Translations under genes and position numbers: made by a program | Shown: one piece after another, positions 48,974 to 59,472 of the stretch | How positions within the stretch are numbered: the stretch's first letter is position 1 | Layout: every line of letters starts with the position of its first letter | Assembly: GCA_029972135.1 (NCBI GenBank) | Contig: CP124755.1 | Span: forward strand, 62,001 to 126,000 | Source of the DNA: Candidatus Thiocaldithrix dubininis | GTDB taxonomy: Bacteria > Pseudomonadota > Gammaproteobacteria > Thiotrichales > Thiotrichaceae | Direction of reading: 5' to 3' | Length of the DNA stretch: 64,000 nt | The notes under the pieces: generated by a model | The model's input: the letters and a program-made list of their open reading frames with translations, nothing else | Database searches by the model: none | Told to the model about the DNA's origin: nothing

Positions 48974-50824
48974 ATGCCCACCTACCGTTCCCGCACTTCA
49001 ACCGCAGGCCGTAATATGGCTGGCGCACGTTCTTTATGGCGTGCCACGGGCATGAAGGATGAGGATTTCCAAAAACCGATTATTGCGATTGCTAACTCCT
49101 TTACCCAGTTTGTGCCGGGGCATGTCCACCTGAAGGATTTAGGGCAATTAGTCGCACGCGAAGTCGAAGCTGCGGGCGGTGTTGCTAAAGAATTTAATAC
49201 CATTGCGATTGATGACGGCATTGCTATGGGGCATAGCGGAATGTTGTATTCGCTGCCTTCGCGGGAATTAATTTCAGATGCAGTCGAATACATGGTAAAT
49301 GCGCATTGTGCTGACGCGCTAATTTGTATTTCTAACTGCGACAAAATTACCCCGGGCATGTTAAACGCGGCATTGCGCTTAAATATTCCGACAATTTTTG
49401 TTTCTGGTGGACCTATGGAATCGGGTAAAGCCGTGATTGCGGGTAAGCCGGTTAAACTAGATTTAGTCGATGCAATGGTTGCCGCCGCCAATCCGCAACA
49501 AAGCGATGCCGATGTCAATACAATGGAGCGCTCAGCTTGCCCTACTTGTGGTTCGTGTTCTGGTATGTTTACCGCTAACTCTATGAACTGTTTAACCGAA
49601 GCACTGGGCTTAAGTTTGCCGGGTAATGGCTCAACCTTAGCCACGCATGCCGACCGTAAGCAATTATTCTTAAAAGCAGGGCGCTTAGCCGTTGAATTAG
49701 CCAAACGTTATTACGAGCAAGACGATGAATCGGTATTGCCGCGTTCGATTGCCAATTTTGCTGCGTTTGAAAATGCCATGAGCTTAGATATTGCAATGGG
49801 TGGTTCAACCAACACCATTTTGCATTTATTGGCAGCCGCGCAAGAAGCGGGTGTTAATTTCACCATGAATGATATTGATCGCCTCAGTCGTAAAGTGCCG
49901 CAGTTGTGTAAAGTAGCACCTTCTACCCAGCTTTATCACATGGAAGACGTACACCGTGCAGGCGGCATTATGGGGATTCTGGGCGAATTAGATCGCGCTG
50001 GTTTATTAAACCGCGAGGTCGCAACCGTGCATAGCCCAAGTTTAGCGGCGGCTTTGGATCAATGGGATATTCAACGCACGCAAAATGCAGAGGTGCATCA
50101 GTTTTATAGTGCTGCGCCCGGCAATGTGCCGACACAAGTAGCCTTTAGCCAAGCTAAACGTTGGGATAGTTTAGACACAGATCGTGCGGCGGGTTGTATT
50201 CGTGACCTAGAACATGCCTTTAGCACAGAAGGTGGTTTAGCGGTGTTATTTGGCAATATTGCCCAAGACGGTTGTGTAGTCAAAACGGCGGGGGTCGATG
50301 ACAGCATTTTAACTTTCTCCGGTCCTGTAAAAATCTTTGAATCACAAGATGCTGCCGTCGAAGGAATTTTAGGTGACCAAATTCAAGCAGGTGACATTGT
50401 TCTCATTCGCTATGAAGGACCGCGCGGGGGACCGGGTATGCAAGAAATGTTGTACCCCACGTCTTACATTAAGTCGAAAGGTTTAGGTAAAGTTTGCGCT
50501 TTGATTACTGACGGGCGTTTCTCCGGTGGTACATCCGGTTTGTCGATTGGGCACGTTTCACCTGAAGCCGCTGAAGGGGGCGCAATCGGCTTGGTTGAAC
50601 AAGGCGATATCATTGATATTGATATTCCCAATCGGCGTATCAATGTGCGCGTTTCCGATGAGGAATTAGCAAGCCGCCGTTCTGCCATGCAAGCCAAAGG
50701 CAATCAAGCATGGAAACCGGTTAATCGGGATCGCCAAGTCAGTGCAGCCTTAAAAGCTTATGCTGCGATGACTACCTCTGCCTCACGCGGGGCAGTGCGG
50801 GATGTTTCACAGTTAGATAAATAA
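48974..50824 (+). CDS. ilvD: Dihydroxy-acid dehydratase
   Basis: The second ATG at 48974 is placed right for AGGAG and gives 616 residues, the E. coli length ([19 protein letters not shown]). IlvD dehydrates the dihydroxy acids of valine and isoleucine synthesis. Cluster cysteines lie in [10 protein letters not shown] and [18 protein letters not shown]. It stands as a single gene. Confidence 0.96.
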   Translation: MPTYRSRTSTAGRNMAGARSLWRATGMKDEDFQKPIIAIANSFTQFVPGHVHLKDLGQLVAREVEAAGGVAKEFNTIAIDDGIAMGHSGMLYSLPSRELISDAVEYMVNAHCADALICISNCDKITPGMLNAALRLNIPTIFVSGGPMESGKAVIAGKPVKLDLVDAMVAAANPQQSDADVNTMERSACPTCGSCSGMFTANSMNCLTEALGLSLPGNGSTLATHADRKQLFLKAGRLAVELAKRYYEQDDESVLPRSIANFAAFENAMSLDIAMGGSTNTILHLLAAAQEAGVNFTMNDIDRLSRKVPQLCKVAPSTQLYHMEDVHRAGGIMGILGELDRAGLLNREVATVHSPSLAAALDQWDIQRTQNAEVHQFYSAAPGNVPTQVAFSQAKRWDSLDTDRAAGCIRDLEHAFSTEGGLAVLFGNIAQDGCVVKTAGVDDSILTFSGPVKIFESQDAAVEGILGDQIQAGDIVLIRYEGPRGGPGMQEMLYPTSYIKSKGLGKVCALITDGRFSGGTSGLSIGHVSPEAAEGGAIGLVEQGDIIDIDIPNRRINVRVSDEELASRRSAMQAKGNQAWKPVNRDRQVSAALKAYAAMTTSASRGAVRDVSQLDK

Positions 50825-50834
50825 TCGACTGGGC

Positions 50835-50863
50835 AACTACCCTATGCTTGACATAGGGTAGTT
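50835..50863. terminator. Hairpin between convergent ilvD and protoglobin
   Basis: A perfect 12-bp stem has arms at 50835-50846 and 50852-50863 with a 5-base loop. No long T run follows on either side. Confidence 0.6.
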
Positions 50864-50871
50864 AAACTGAT

Positions 50872-51486
50872 TTAAGCCACGCGTGCCTGTTTTTGCATGG
50901 TTTGTGCTAAAGCAGTACGACCTTGCTTTAATAACTCATTGATTTCAATTTCAATAAACCGATTTAAAATAGCCGGATTTAAACCAGAAGCACGTTTAAT
51001 GGCTTCTTGTTGGCTTAACTTCGCGCTTTCAATAATCACGCTGCATACGGTAGCTTGCACCTTATGCAAAATACTCATAATTTGCGCTACTTCTGCCGTC
51101 GTCTTTTCAGCTAATAAGGCTTGGTTTAAATTATCAATTAACCAACTCCACATCCCTAATACGGCTGAATCGGGAATTTTATGCTTAATATGCACAATAC
51201 CGACCAAGGCTTGCCATGCCCAATAAGCTTGATCGAAATGCCCTTGCATAGTGATTTCATACCATTGGCTTAGCAAGGCTTCACGGGTTGCCCGGTTTTC
51301 ATTAGATAAATGTTGTTTGGTGGCATCTTGGTCATACATAAAATCGTAAAAACCTTGAATCACCGTCGCTTTATGCTTTTCAAAGAAAGCCTGATGTTGC
51401 TGTAAAATAGCGCCATCTGCTGCATTCGGAATCAATTTTTGTGGAATTTGCTGTAACAGCGTATTCGTTAACGTTAATAATTCCAT
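50872..51486 (-). CDS. Protoglobin-domain protein
   Basis: The 204-residue all-helical protein has a protoglobin/globin-sensor pattern: HQAFFEKHKATVIQGFYDFM, then WYEITMQGHFDQAYWAWQALVGIVHIKHKIP with the probable proximal haem His. The C-terminal helix could mediate dimer contacts. No output domain is attached. It may bind oxygen, NO or CO, or act in redox protection. It lies 214 bases before feoC on the same strand. Confidence 0.78.
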   Translation of the reverse strand: MELLTLTNTLLQQIPQKLIPNAADGAILQQHQAFFEKHKATVIQGFYDFMYDQDATKQHLSNENRATREALLSQWYEITMQGHFDQAYWAWQALVGIVHIKHKIPDSAVLGMWSWLIDNLNQALLAEKTTAEVAQIMSILHKVQATVCSVIIESAKLSQQEAIKRASGLNPAILNRFIEIEINELLKQGRTALAQTMQKQARVA

Positions 51487-51700
51487 AAGCCCCTTTCCAT
51501 TGAGATTTATTTGTTTTAAATATTTAAAATTTAATTTATGCTTAATTTAAATCAATTATAGCTTGCCCTTTACAGCATGCGCGCTTGGCGTATGCTCCCT
51601 ATAAAATACGTTTGTTCTGCGGGTAAATAAACTACTATTAATTAAGAGCTTAAAATTTAAACAAATTTTAGACGTTATAATGTATTTTTGGGCATCAAAA

Positions 51701-51961
51701 TCAAGAAATACGCGCGTGAAAACGCAGGGGAATAGCACGTTGCGCCCAACTATATTGAGCGCTTTGGCTGCTGTTACAACTACCACTACTACAACCGCCG
51801 CTGCTGCAATTGGCTGTTTTTAATTGAATTTTACCTTTACGTAACCAGTAATTCAGGGCAAATTCCGCGCTATCGGCCGCAATATCAAAATGCAACATGA
51901 CATCTTGTAAAGAAACGACTTCACGTGCTTTCACATAATCACGAATTTGCCCTAGTAACAT
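51701..51961 (-). CDS. feoC: FeoC-like regulator
   Basis: The 86-residue protein has a winged-helix N-terminus (LLGQIRDYVKAREVVSLQDVMLHF) and three spaced cysteines (CSSGGCSSGSC), a possible Fe-S or redox site. FeoC proteins modulate FeoB stability. Its ATG abuts the feoB stop with one base between. Confidence 0.85.
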   Translation of the reverse strand: MLLGQIRDYVKAREVVSLQDVMLHFDIAADSAEFALNYWLRKGKIQLKTANCSSGGCSSGSCNSSQSAQYSWAQRAIPLRFHARIS

Positions 51962-51962
51962 C

Positions 51963-54263
51963 TCAACTTACCTTAAATTGTAAGGGAATTATAGGCGATT
52001 GCGGTTTACGCCCTGCTCTGTGTAAGGCATAAATTGCCAGTGTAAAGCTAGTTAGCACCAGCGCAATCCAGATTAAGGACTGATTAGGATGCCGTGCAAA
52101 GGTAGCCACTTGGTAATACAATACCGCCGTACCATAACCTAAGCCTGTACTCCATAAGACCCCCAATAAGGCCCAGCGCGCGCCGACTTCACGGTACATT
52201 GCGCCTGTAGCCGCTACGCAAGGAAAATACATCAGAATAAACAGTAAGTAAGCAAACGCTCCCACTTTGCCATCAAAGTATTTTTGCATAGCACTAAAGG
52301 TTGCGCTTTGTACTTCGGGTGTTTCCTCAATACTGCCAAAGCCCAGCGGATCGCTTAAATTGCCGAGCGCATCCCTCACATTGACAGGAATGGTTTCAGC
52401 CGCCGCTGTTAAACCAGCTATTAAATCATAAGGCGCGGCTGCGCTTGCCTCGCTAGCAGGTGGTGCATCCATTTGGCTATACAATGCATCTAGTGTACCG
52501 ACGACCACTTCTTTTGCTAGCAAACCGCTAACAATGCCCACGGTTGCAGGCCAATTGGCTTGCGTAATTCCCATTGGCTCAAAAATTGGGGTGACGGTTT
52601 TCGCCACTGAACTTAACACGGATTTTTCCGTATTTTGATTACCAAAGCTGCCGTCTGTACCAAGGCTATTCACTACGTTAATCAGCATAACTACCATGAC
52701 AATTAATTTGCCCGCGCCTAATACAAAACCTTTTAACTTACCCCAAGTATTTAACAAAATATTACGTAAACCCGGAATTTGATAGGTTGGCATTTCCATG
52801 ACGAAATGATCCGTACCGCCTTGTAAGACGGTTTTACGCATGATTAAGCCGGTTAAAATGGCGAAGGCAATGCCGATTAAATACAGTAAAAACACCATAT
52901 TTTGCCCACCTGTGGGAAAGAAGGCAGCGGCAAATAAGGCATAGACCGCTAGACGTGCGCCACAGGACATAAACGGCGCCATAAGTACGGTAAGAATGCG
53001 TTCACGTTGGCTGTCTAAGGTACGGGTTGCCATAATGGCGGGTACATTACAGCCAAAGCCAACAATTAAGGGCACAAAAGCTTTGCCAGACACCCCCAGT
53101 TTGCGCATGAATTGATCCATGACAAACGCTGCCCGTGCCATATAACCTGATTCTTCCAAAATGGTCAGAAATAAATACAAGGCAGCAATTATGGGAATAA
53201 AGGTCGCCACGACTTGTAAGCCGCCGCCTAAACCATCTGCTAGTAAGGCCGTTAACCAATCGGGTGAGTGTAAACTTTCTAGTACATGGCGTGTGCCGTC
53301 GACCGCAAGGGTTTGCACGCTGAGGTCGAAGAAATCAATAAATGCGCCCCCAAGGTTAATGCTGAATAGGAACAACAGGTACATCATCAATAAAAAGATG
53401 GGAATACCTGTCCATGTACCTAACACCCAGTTATCCACTTTATCGGATAGCGTGCGGCTGATTTTGCCACGTTCATGCACGGCATGTTGTGCAATACGGG
53501 TGGCTAAATCAAAACGTGCATCGGCTAATAAAAAGTCGAACTCTTCATGGGTTTGCGCTTCAACTTGCTGGCGTAGTTGCACAATAGTCGCATCGCTATG
53601 GTTGGTTTGCAGCGCAATAATGGCTTCACTACGATTCATGCCTTGCGTTTGTAAGCGTGCAATTGTCTGTTCAACGCTGCTTTGATAAGCAATCGCAAAC
53701 GGTGTTATAGAGGTAGTGGGGTCGAAATGACAAATTGCCTGATGCACATTGGCTAAATCGCGCCCTTGACGTAAGGACACGGGAATCACGGGGCAGCCTA
53801 AGCGTTCTTGTAAGGCATGTGGGCTAATTTGCATGCCTCGCCGTTCTGCCACATCCATCATATTTAGCACGACGATCATGGGCACATTGAGTTCACGTAA
53901 TTGCAAACTCAGGTATAAACCGCGTTCTAAAGTGCTGGCATCAATAATGTTTAAATATAAATAATCGGGATTCGTTTGCACAAATTCACGGGCTACTTGT
54001 TCATCGGCAGAGGTATCGCCAAAATCCAACGAATAAGTGCCGGGTAGATCCACTACTTGTAAATCTTCATTTTGAATACGGCAAGAACCTTCTTTACGTT
54101 CAACTGTTACGCCAGGCCAGTTACCTGTGCGTTGCCGCGCCCCCGTCAGCAAATTGAATAAAGTAGTTTTGCCGGAGTTAGGATTACCGACTAAAGCAAG
54201 TTTACGATGTAAAGGCGCTTTGTGTTGGCACGCTTTACCTTCACCATCACAACAGGCTTTCAT
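51963..54263 (-). CDS. feoB: Ferrous iron transporter FeoB
   Basis: The 766-residue protein has an N-terminal G domain (GNPNSGKTTLFNLLTG, DLPGTYSL), a helical guanine dissociation inhibitor region, and about ten membrane helices with two Gate repeats. Cys-containing motifs SCGARLAVYALF and FPCVAATGAM are in the membrane part. It takes up ferrous iron. A short Cys-rich N-terminal leader (MKACCDGEGKACQHKAP) precedes the G domain. Confidence 0.96.
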   Translation of the reverse strand: MKACCDGEGKACQHKAPLHRKLALVGNPNSGKTTLFNLLTGARQRTGNWPGVTVERKEGSCRIQNEDLQVVDLPGTYSLDFGDTSADEQVAREFVQTNPDYLYLNIIDASTLERGLYLSLQLRELNVPMIVVLNMMDVAERRGMQISPHALQERLGCPVIPVSLRQGRDLANVHQAICHFDPTTSITPFAIAYQSSVEQTIARLQTQGMNRSEAIIALQTNHSDATIVQLRQQVEAQTHEEFDFLLADARFDLATRIAQHAVHERGKISRTLSDKVDNWVLGTWTGIPIFLLMMYLLFLFSINLGGAFIDFFDLSVQTLAVDGTRHVLESLHSPDWLTALLADGLGGGLQVVATFIPIIAALYLFLTILEESGYMARAAFVMDQFMRKLGVSGKAFVPLIVGFGCNVPAIMATRTLDSQRERILTVLMAPFMSCGARLAVYALFAAAFFPTGGQNMVFLLYLIGIAFAILTGLIMRKTVLQGGTDHFVMEMPTYQIPGLRNILLNTWGKLKGFVLGAGKLIVMVVMLINVVNSLGTDGSFGNQNTEKSVLSSVAKTVTPIFEPMGITQANWPATVGIVSGLLAKEVVVGTLDALYSQMDAPPASEASAAAPYDLIAGLTAAAETIPVNVRDALGNLSDPLGFGSIEETPEVQSATFSAMQKYFDGKVGAFAYLLFILMYFPCVAATGAMYREVGARWALLGVLWSTGLGYGTAVLYYQVATFARHPNQSLIWIALVLTSFTLAIYALHRAGRKPQSPIIPLQFKVS

Positions 54264-54502
54264 GTAGCTGACTCCTGTACCAAAATATGCTGAGTAATCG
54301 AACGACCTAGACTAATACGGTTATTACCATTGCCTAACACCATATCGCCATGTCGATTGCGTAACACTTCAATATGAGTGCCGTGACCGATGCCCATACC
54401 TAGTAGGCGAATGCGCGTCGCATTATCGGTTTGAATAGATTGAATATGGGCAGCACTGTGTTCATGACACTGGGAGAGAGGTTGGGGCGCAACGGAATGC
54501 AT
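54260..54502 (-). CDS. feoA: Ferrous iron transport protein FeoA
   Basis: The 80-residue SH3-like protein has RIRLLGMGIGHGTHIEVLRNRHGDMVLGNGNNRISLGRS. FeoA assists FeoB. It is first in feoABC and overlaps feoB by four bases (ATGA). Confidence 0.93.
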   Translation of the reverse strand: MHSVAPQPLSQCHEHSAAHIQSIQTDNATRIRLLGMGIGHGTHIEVLRNRHGDMVLGNGNNRISLGRSITQHILVQESAT

Positions 54503-54518
54503 GTGCTTTACCTGATAT

Positions 54519-54537
54519 GAAAATGATTCTCAACTTT
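54519..54537 (-). promoter_or_regulatory. Candidate Fur box upstream of feoA
   Basis: GAAAATGATTCTCAACTTT matches 12 of 19 positions of the palindromic Fur consensus, including the central AATGAT core and TCA. It is 17 bases upstream of the feoA start, where iron-bound Fur would block transcription. Confidence 0.65.
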
Positions 54538-54664
54538 ATATGAGCTAATGCTTATCTTCAAGAGTTTGCAAGGTTAAATTTTAGAGATATATCACTAAGG
54601 TTAAGGGCGTTTACTATTAGTGGTTGCAGCCAATCGTTATAATAGGCTTTTTCATTATAATTTA

Positions 54665-55219
54665 ATGATGGCAAGGATTATTTTATTTAATAAACCTTTT
54701 GATGTGCTCTGCCAGTTTACGGATGAACAAGGGCGGCGCACCCTAGCGGATTATATTCCTATTCCACAGGTGTATACGGCAGGGCGTTTAGATCGGGATA
54801 GTGAAGGGCTGTTAGTCTTAACGGACAATGGCAAATTGCAGCATAAAATAGCCGATCCCAAACACAGTACGGGCAAAACTTACTGGGTACAAGTGGAAGG
54901 ACGACCAACCGACGAACAGTTGGAACCTTTACGCAAAGGCATCCTTCTAAAGGACGGCATGACACGTCCCGCACAGGTGCGCATGATGGCAGAGCCAGTA
55001 CATTTATGGCCGCGTGATCCACCGATTCGGGTAAGGCAGACGATTCCTGATACATGGTTAGAGTTAACTATTCATGAAGGGCGTAATCGTCAAGTGAGAC
55101 GCATGACCGCTGCGATTGGGTTTCCTACCTTGCGTTTAATTCGCTATCGGGTAGGCACTTGGACATTAGACGGGCTTGCAGTTGGGCAATGGCGTGAATT
55201 AACTAAAAATCCACGATAA
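54665..55219 (+). CDS. rluE: 23S rRNA pseudouridine synthase, RluE-like
   Basis: The 184-residue protein is an RsuA-family enzyme without an S4 domain, starting [19 protein letters not shown]. The catalytic Asp is in [41 protein letters not shown] is conserved. Starts at ATG 54665 or 54668 are equal. Specificity for U2457 is assumed by similarity. Confidence 0.88.
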   Translation: MMARIILFNKPFDVLCQFTDEQGRRTLADYIPIPQVYTAGRLDRDSEGLLVLTDNGKLQHKIADPKHSTGKTYWVQVEGRPTDEQLEPLRKGILLKDGMTRPAQVRMMAEPVHLWPRDPPIRVRQTIPDTWLELTIHEGRNRQVRRMTAAIGFPTLRLIRYRVGTWTLDGLAVGQWRELTKNPR

Positions 55220-55340
55220 CGTCATGCATTTTTCTGCTTATTTTCCATAAGCTAACTGGGGTAACACCTATTATCAGGGCTATAACTTATCGTTATAATT
55301 GAGGCGAGATAGCGGCTAAGCGTAACGATAGTGGAATCCC

Positions 55341-57542
55341 ATGAACCTGTTTCCAAGGACGGAAACACGCAAGGACACAAGCCACATGCGACATAGTAAA
55401 ATATTGGAAACTCACGCGTTCAATGCAACTGCTTGGACTGATTTTTTTTGGGTATCAGAGGATGCGGAGGATTATCATACTTTACAGTACCTAGTTGAAC
55501 GTATTTTTCAGCTTCCCCAAGCGTTAGATCACTTACAGCCTTGCGGTTTGGATGTAGCTGAAATCTTAAGGCATTTAGAAGTTGATCAAACCACGATTAT
55601 CGCCGCTTTACTGTGCGATCCACGCTTTAATAATTTGCTAACTATTGAGCAAATAAAGCAGCAATACGGGCAAGCGCCCGGTGCTTTAGTCGACAATATG
55701 CGTAATTTGCAGCGTTTCCGTGATTGTATTGAAACCACAGATACCAGCATTGCCCCCAAAGAACAGGCGGAACAATTACGCCGTATGTTGCTGGCAATGG
55801 TTAGCGATGTTCGCGCTGTGTTAATTAAGCTTGCGTGGAATTTGCAGTATTTACGCCTGATTGCTAGACACGAAATCAACGATATTCACCGCTGCATTGC
55901 GCGTATGACGATGGATTTGTATGCGCCATTAGCTAATCGCTTAGGCATCAGTCAAATTAAGTGGGAACTGGAGGATTTATCGTTCCGGTTGTTACACCCA
56001 CTGCAATATAAGGCAATTGCGTCTTCATTGGCAGGCAAGCGCATTGAACGCGAACAATTTATCAATGACGTGGTACGGCAAATTAAGGAATTACTAGCGC
56101 AAAAGCAGCTTAAAGCCGAAGTCTACGGTCGTCCCAAACATATTTACAGCATTTGGAAAAAGCAAACACGCAAGCAGGTGGATATTGACGGCTTATACGA
56201 TTTGCGAGCTGTGCGCATTATTGTGGATGATACGCATACCTGTTACAAAATTCTGGATGTGGTGCATGAGCAATGGATGCACATTCCCGAAGAATATGAT
56301 GATTATATTGCCAATAAAAAACCTAACGGTTATCAATCCATTCATACCGTGGTATTAGTTGGCGCACAAAAGAAATACGTCGAAATTCAAATTCGCACCC
56401 GCGATATGCATCAATTTGCTGAATTAGGCGTGGCGGCGCATTGGCGTTATAAGGAAGGCGGTAAGCAAGATCAAGCATTAGATAAAGCCATTAATTCTTT
56501 ACGGCGCTTATTGGATGCTAATGACACTGATAGTGAGTTACTGGAAGATTTTCGCACGGAAGTTTTTACAGATCGTGTGTTTGTGGTCACCCCTAAAGGC
56601 AAGATTATTGACTTACCCAAAGGCGCAACTCCCGTTGACTTTGCCTATTACGTGCATACTAGCGTGGGGCATCGCTGCATTGGTGCGAAGGTCAGTGGGC
56701 ATTTAGTGCCGCTAGATTACACTCTGAAAAATGGCGAACAAGTCGAAATTATTGTCGGGCAGGAAGAACATCCACGCCAAGATTGGTTAAATGCCGAATT
56801 GGGGTATGTTAAATCTGCTGGTGTTCGACAAAAAATTCGACAATGGTTTAGCCAACAACACCACGAACAAAATTATAAAGACGGCGAAAAATTGCTGGAT
56901 AAAGAACGACATTTGTTGAATTTACCCAAGTTCAATTATGCGGAATTGGCTAAGCAGTTTAATCGCAGTTCTGAGCGTGAATTTGTGATTGCGGTTGGCA
57001 AAAGTGACATTAGCGTGGCGCAATTACGTAATTTTTTGCTACGTAAGCACGAGCCAGAACTAAAGTTACGCAAAAGCAAAATTGCCGAACAAAATATCAA
57101 TGATATTGAAGTACGCGGTGTTAAACATTTATACACGCGTATGGCGTCTTGTTGTCACCCAGTGAATGGCGATGACATTATTGGTTATTTATCACAAGGG
57201 CGCGGCGTAATTGTACATCGTACCGATTGCCCTGATTTAAGTTACTTACGTAAAGAACGCGCGGACCGTTTAATTGAAGTGGCATGGAGTTCTAACGCGG
57301 CGGCGTATGCGGCGGATATTACGATTTCCACTTATCACAAGGCGGGTGTGTTAAGCCAAATTGCTAATTTGTTTGCGCGTGAACAAATCAATATTGTGAA
57401 TTTGAATACCCGTAGTACCCAAGATTCTTGCTTTGCCGTCATGGATTTAACCTTGGAAGTGCGTGATGTTGATCAATTGGTGGGTGTCTTGGAAAAGCTA
57501 TTGAAACTACCCTCTGTGATTGACGCGCAACGGCGCATTTAG
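55341..57542 (+). CDS. relA: GTP pyrophosphokinase RelA
   Basis: The 733-residue protein has a degenerate N-terminal hydrolase domain: the usual HD is replaced (LLCDPRFN), as in RelA. The synthetase domain (YGRPKHIYSIWKKQTRK, YDLRAVRIIVDD, KPNGYQSIHTVV), TGS, helical, CC/zinc-finger and ACT domains follow (VTPKGKIIDLPKGATPVDFAY; MASCCHPVNGDDIIGY). It should make (p)ppGpp on stalled ribosomes but not degrade it. An ATG at 55386 is an alternative start. Confidence 0.93.
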   Translation: MNLFPRTETRKDTSHMRHSKILETHAFNATAWTDFFWVSEDAEDYHTLQYLVERIFQLPQALDHLQPCGLDVAEILRHLEVDQTTIIAALLCDPRFNNLLTIEQIKQQYGQAPGALVDNMRNLQRFRDCIETTDTSIAPKEQAEQLRRMLLAMVSDVRAVLIKLAWNLQYLRLIARHEINDIHRCIARMTMDLYAPLANRLGISQIKWELEDLSFRLLHPLQYKAIASSLAGKRIEREQFINDVVRQIKELLAQKQLKAEVYGRPKHIYSIWKKQTRKQVDIDGLYDLRAVRIIVDDTHTCYKILDVVHEQWMHIPEEYDDYIANKKPNGYQSIHTVVLVGAQKKYVEIQIRTRDMHQFAELGVAAHWRYKEGGKQDQALDKAINSLRRLLDANDTDSELLEDFRTEVFTDRVFVVTPKGKIIDLPKGATPVDFAYYVHTSVGHRCIGAKVSGHLVPLDYTLKNGEQVEIIVGQEEHPRQDWLNAELGYVKSAGVRQKIRQWFSQQHHEQNYKDGEKLLDKERHLLNLPKFNYAELAKQFNRSSEREFVIAVGKSDISVAQLRNFLLRKHEPELKLRKSKIAEQNINDIEVRGVKHLYTRMASCCHPVNGDDIIGYLSQGRGVIVHRTDCPDLSYLRKERADRLIEVAWSSNAAAYAADITISTYHKAGVLSQIANLFAREQINIVNLNTRSTQDSCFAVMDLTLEVRDVDQLVGVLEKLLKLPSVIDAQRRI

Positions 57543-58495
57543 AAATTAATACTGATCGGGGTGCTTTGTCCGCCTCGATCCACTTCCAAATTAACCGCGC
57601 TACTATTCATACTACCTTGTAACGCTTGGAAACCCGCTCCGGGCGAATTCATACTTGTACCATTGATTTTGGTAACAATATCGCCGGGTTGTAAGCCGGT
57701 TTGATTAAACAAAGCGATATTTTTGCCGGGCATAATCCGAAAACCCAACATTTTGCCGTCCTTCATGACGGGCGACGGTGGTGCAATCAAATCCATAAAT
57801 TTATTCGGATTTGCCAATACTTCTTTCTGAAATTGCGCCAAGGCGACGTTTGGTGCAGCCGCTGTATTGGCATTTTGCACTTGCAGGTCGGAAGGAATAT
57901 CCGTGGGTGGCAAACCAGTCTCTGGCGGTATATCTGCTGTGTTTGTCATGGCTGAGGGCACAGACATAACGCCCCCGGATAAATTATTTCCCATTGTTTG
58001 GGTAGTATTGGCTGCCAATTGATGCGGTTTACGTAACTTAATCGTTTGTTTGCGCCCATTGTATTTAAGCGTAATGGATTCAGCCTCAATACCCACTAAT
58101 TCCGCACTAGAAGGCTTTAAAGTATCACCAATTCTATAAACCTTTTCTTGATTATTAACCGCAATAATCGCCACTTTAGGACTGAGGGTAATGACACCTA
58201 ATAAGCTAATGTTGGGCAACGGTGCAGCACTCGGTGTGCTGGGGGGGGGTGACGCACGCGGTGGCGCAACCCCAAATAAATGCTGATTAGCAATATTTAC
58301 CGCATGACTAGGGCTAGTGTCTGCTAATTCTGCGGGGGTGGCTTGCATCGGTGTCGGCGAATCATGGGTTTGTGGCCATAATTGCCAAACTAAACGGGCT
58401 AATAGCGCCCCACAGACCAAAGCTAATAGCAAGGCTAACGCATTCGGTAGTTTGCTTTGTAACGGCGTTAGCCATGATCGATAAGCGAATGGCAT
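57539..58495 (-). CDS. Type II secretion protein GspC with PDZ domain
   Basis: The 318-residue protein has one membrane helix (ALALLLALVCGALLARLVW), the GspC homology region (HLFGVAP; LLGVITLSPKVAIIAVNNQEKVYRIGD) and a C-terminal PDZ (GLQPGDIVTKINGTSM). GspC connects the inner-membrane assembly to the secretin. No gspD-gspM gene is in the window. Confidence 0.8.
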   Translation of the reverse strand: MPFAYRSWLTPLQSKLPNALALLLALVCGALLARLVWQLWPQTHDSPTPMQATPAELADTSPSHAVNIANQHLFGVAPPRASPPPSTPSAAPLPNISLLGVITLSPKVAIIAVNNQEKVYRIGDTLKPSSAELVGIEAESITLKYNGRKQTIKLRKPHQLAANTTQTMGNNLSGGVMSVPSAMTNTADIPPETGLPPTDIPSDLQVQNANTAAAPNVALAQFQKEVLANPNKFMDLIAPPSPVMKDGKMLGFRIMPGKNIALFNQTGLQPGDIVTKINGTSMNSPGAGFQALQGSMNSSAVNLEVDRGGQSTPISINF

Positions 58496-58509
58496 AAAGA
58501 CTTCCTGTG

Positions 58510-59370
58510 TTAGTTAGTCGGTGGGGGTTCGACGGCAGTGGGCGGTACAACATCAGGCTCTAAGGTGGGTGGTACAATGCCTTGTTCAACTTCAGGTAAG
58601 GCTTGGGTTGAACCGGGTGGTAAAATCATATCCGGTGTATTTGGCGCACTCGCTGGTGGCGGTTGCGGCTGTGTAGACTGTGTGACATCGGCAGGAATGG
58701 GGGCAACCGGCACTGCTTCGGGAACTTGTTCAGGTGGAATTTCTGGCGTTTGCTCCATGACTGGTGGCTCTTCCACTACCACAGGTTCTGCCTCAATCGG
58801 CATCTCTTCAGGCATCATTGCCATCTCTTGCGGCATGTCGGGATTATTCATAGCATCGTTATTAGGCATTGCTTTGCCCAACTCTGGTAGTTTTAACTCT
58901 GTTAAGCTTTTGCTGCCATCTGTACTGAGCTTAACCGACTTAGCCGCAATACTGGCTACACTTTGATTGGTATTTTCAATTTTTTCATGCAAGCGGTAGG
59001 CTTTTTGTTGCCCCGCATTCTCAATAATTGCAAAACCCGATGTACCCGTAATAACCCCCATTAATTTTAAATTGCTGGGCGGTGTGCTAGGCGGTGGCGC
59101 GGCTTGGGGTAGCGGCGCTTGTGCGGCTGTACCGAATAAATGCACTTGCGCAATTTGCTCGCCTGCATTTTGGGTGGGGGTTAATTCAATATTGGCTTCA
59201 TTAATCGTGATTGGGTTGCTATCCGGTGCAACCGGCACAACTGCCCATATCAAACGCGCCAATAAGTAACCGCACACTAATGCCAATGCCAAACTCAGTA
59301 AGGGCGGGGCTTGCTCATTAAGACGCGGTAGCCAAGTTTTGTAGGGATTAAACGGCAATGCCACAGCCAT
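58510..59370 (-). CDS. GspC-like protein without PDZ domain
   Basis: The 286-residue protein has the same start as its downstream neighbour: a membrane helix (LALALVCGYLLARLIWAV), HLFGTAAQ and LMGVITGTSGFAIIENAGQQKAYRL. Its C-terminal ~130 residues are Pro/Glu/Gln-rich and replace the PDZ. It probably arose by duplication of the neighbouring gene, 14 bases away. Confidence 0.72.
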   Translation of the reverse strand: MAVALPFNPYKTWLPRLNEQAPPLLSLALALVCGYLLARLIWAVVPVAPDSNPITINEANIELTPTQNAGEQIAQVHLFGTAAQAPLPQAAPPPSTPPSNLKLMGVITGTSGFAIIENAGQQKAYRLHEKIENTNQSVASIAAKSVKLSTDGSKSLTELKLPELGKAMPNNDAMNNPDMPQEMAMMPEEMPIEAEPVVVEEPPVMEQTPEIPPEQVPEAVPVAPIPADVTQSTQPQPPPASAPNTPDMILPPGSTQALPEVEQGIVPPTLEPDVVPPTAVEPPPTN

Positions 59371-59472
59371 GCAACAATTCCTGTGAGAACTTAGGTTATA
59401 ATTTTAGTGCATGGCATAGTAGCTTAAAGCTGAATGTAGCAAAACTTAAAGAACGTTAAGCACTTAGCTAAT

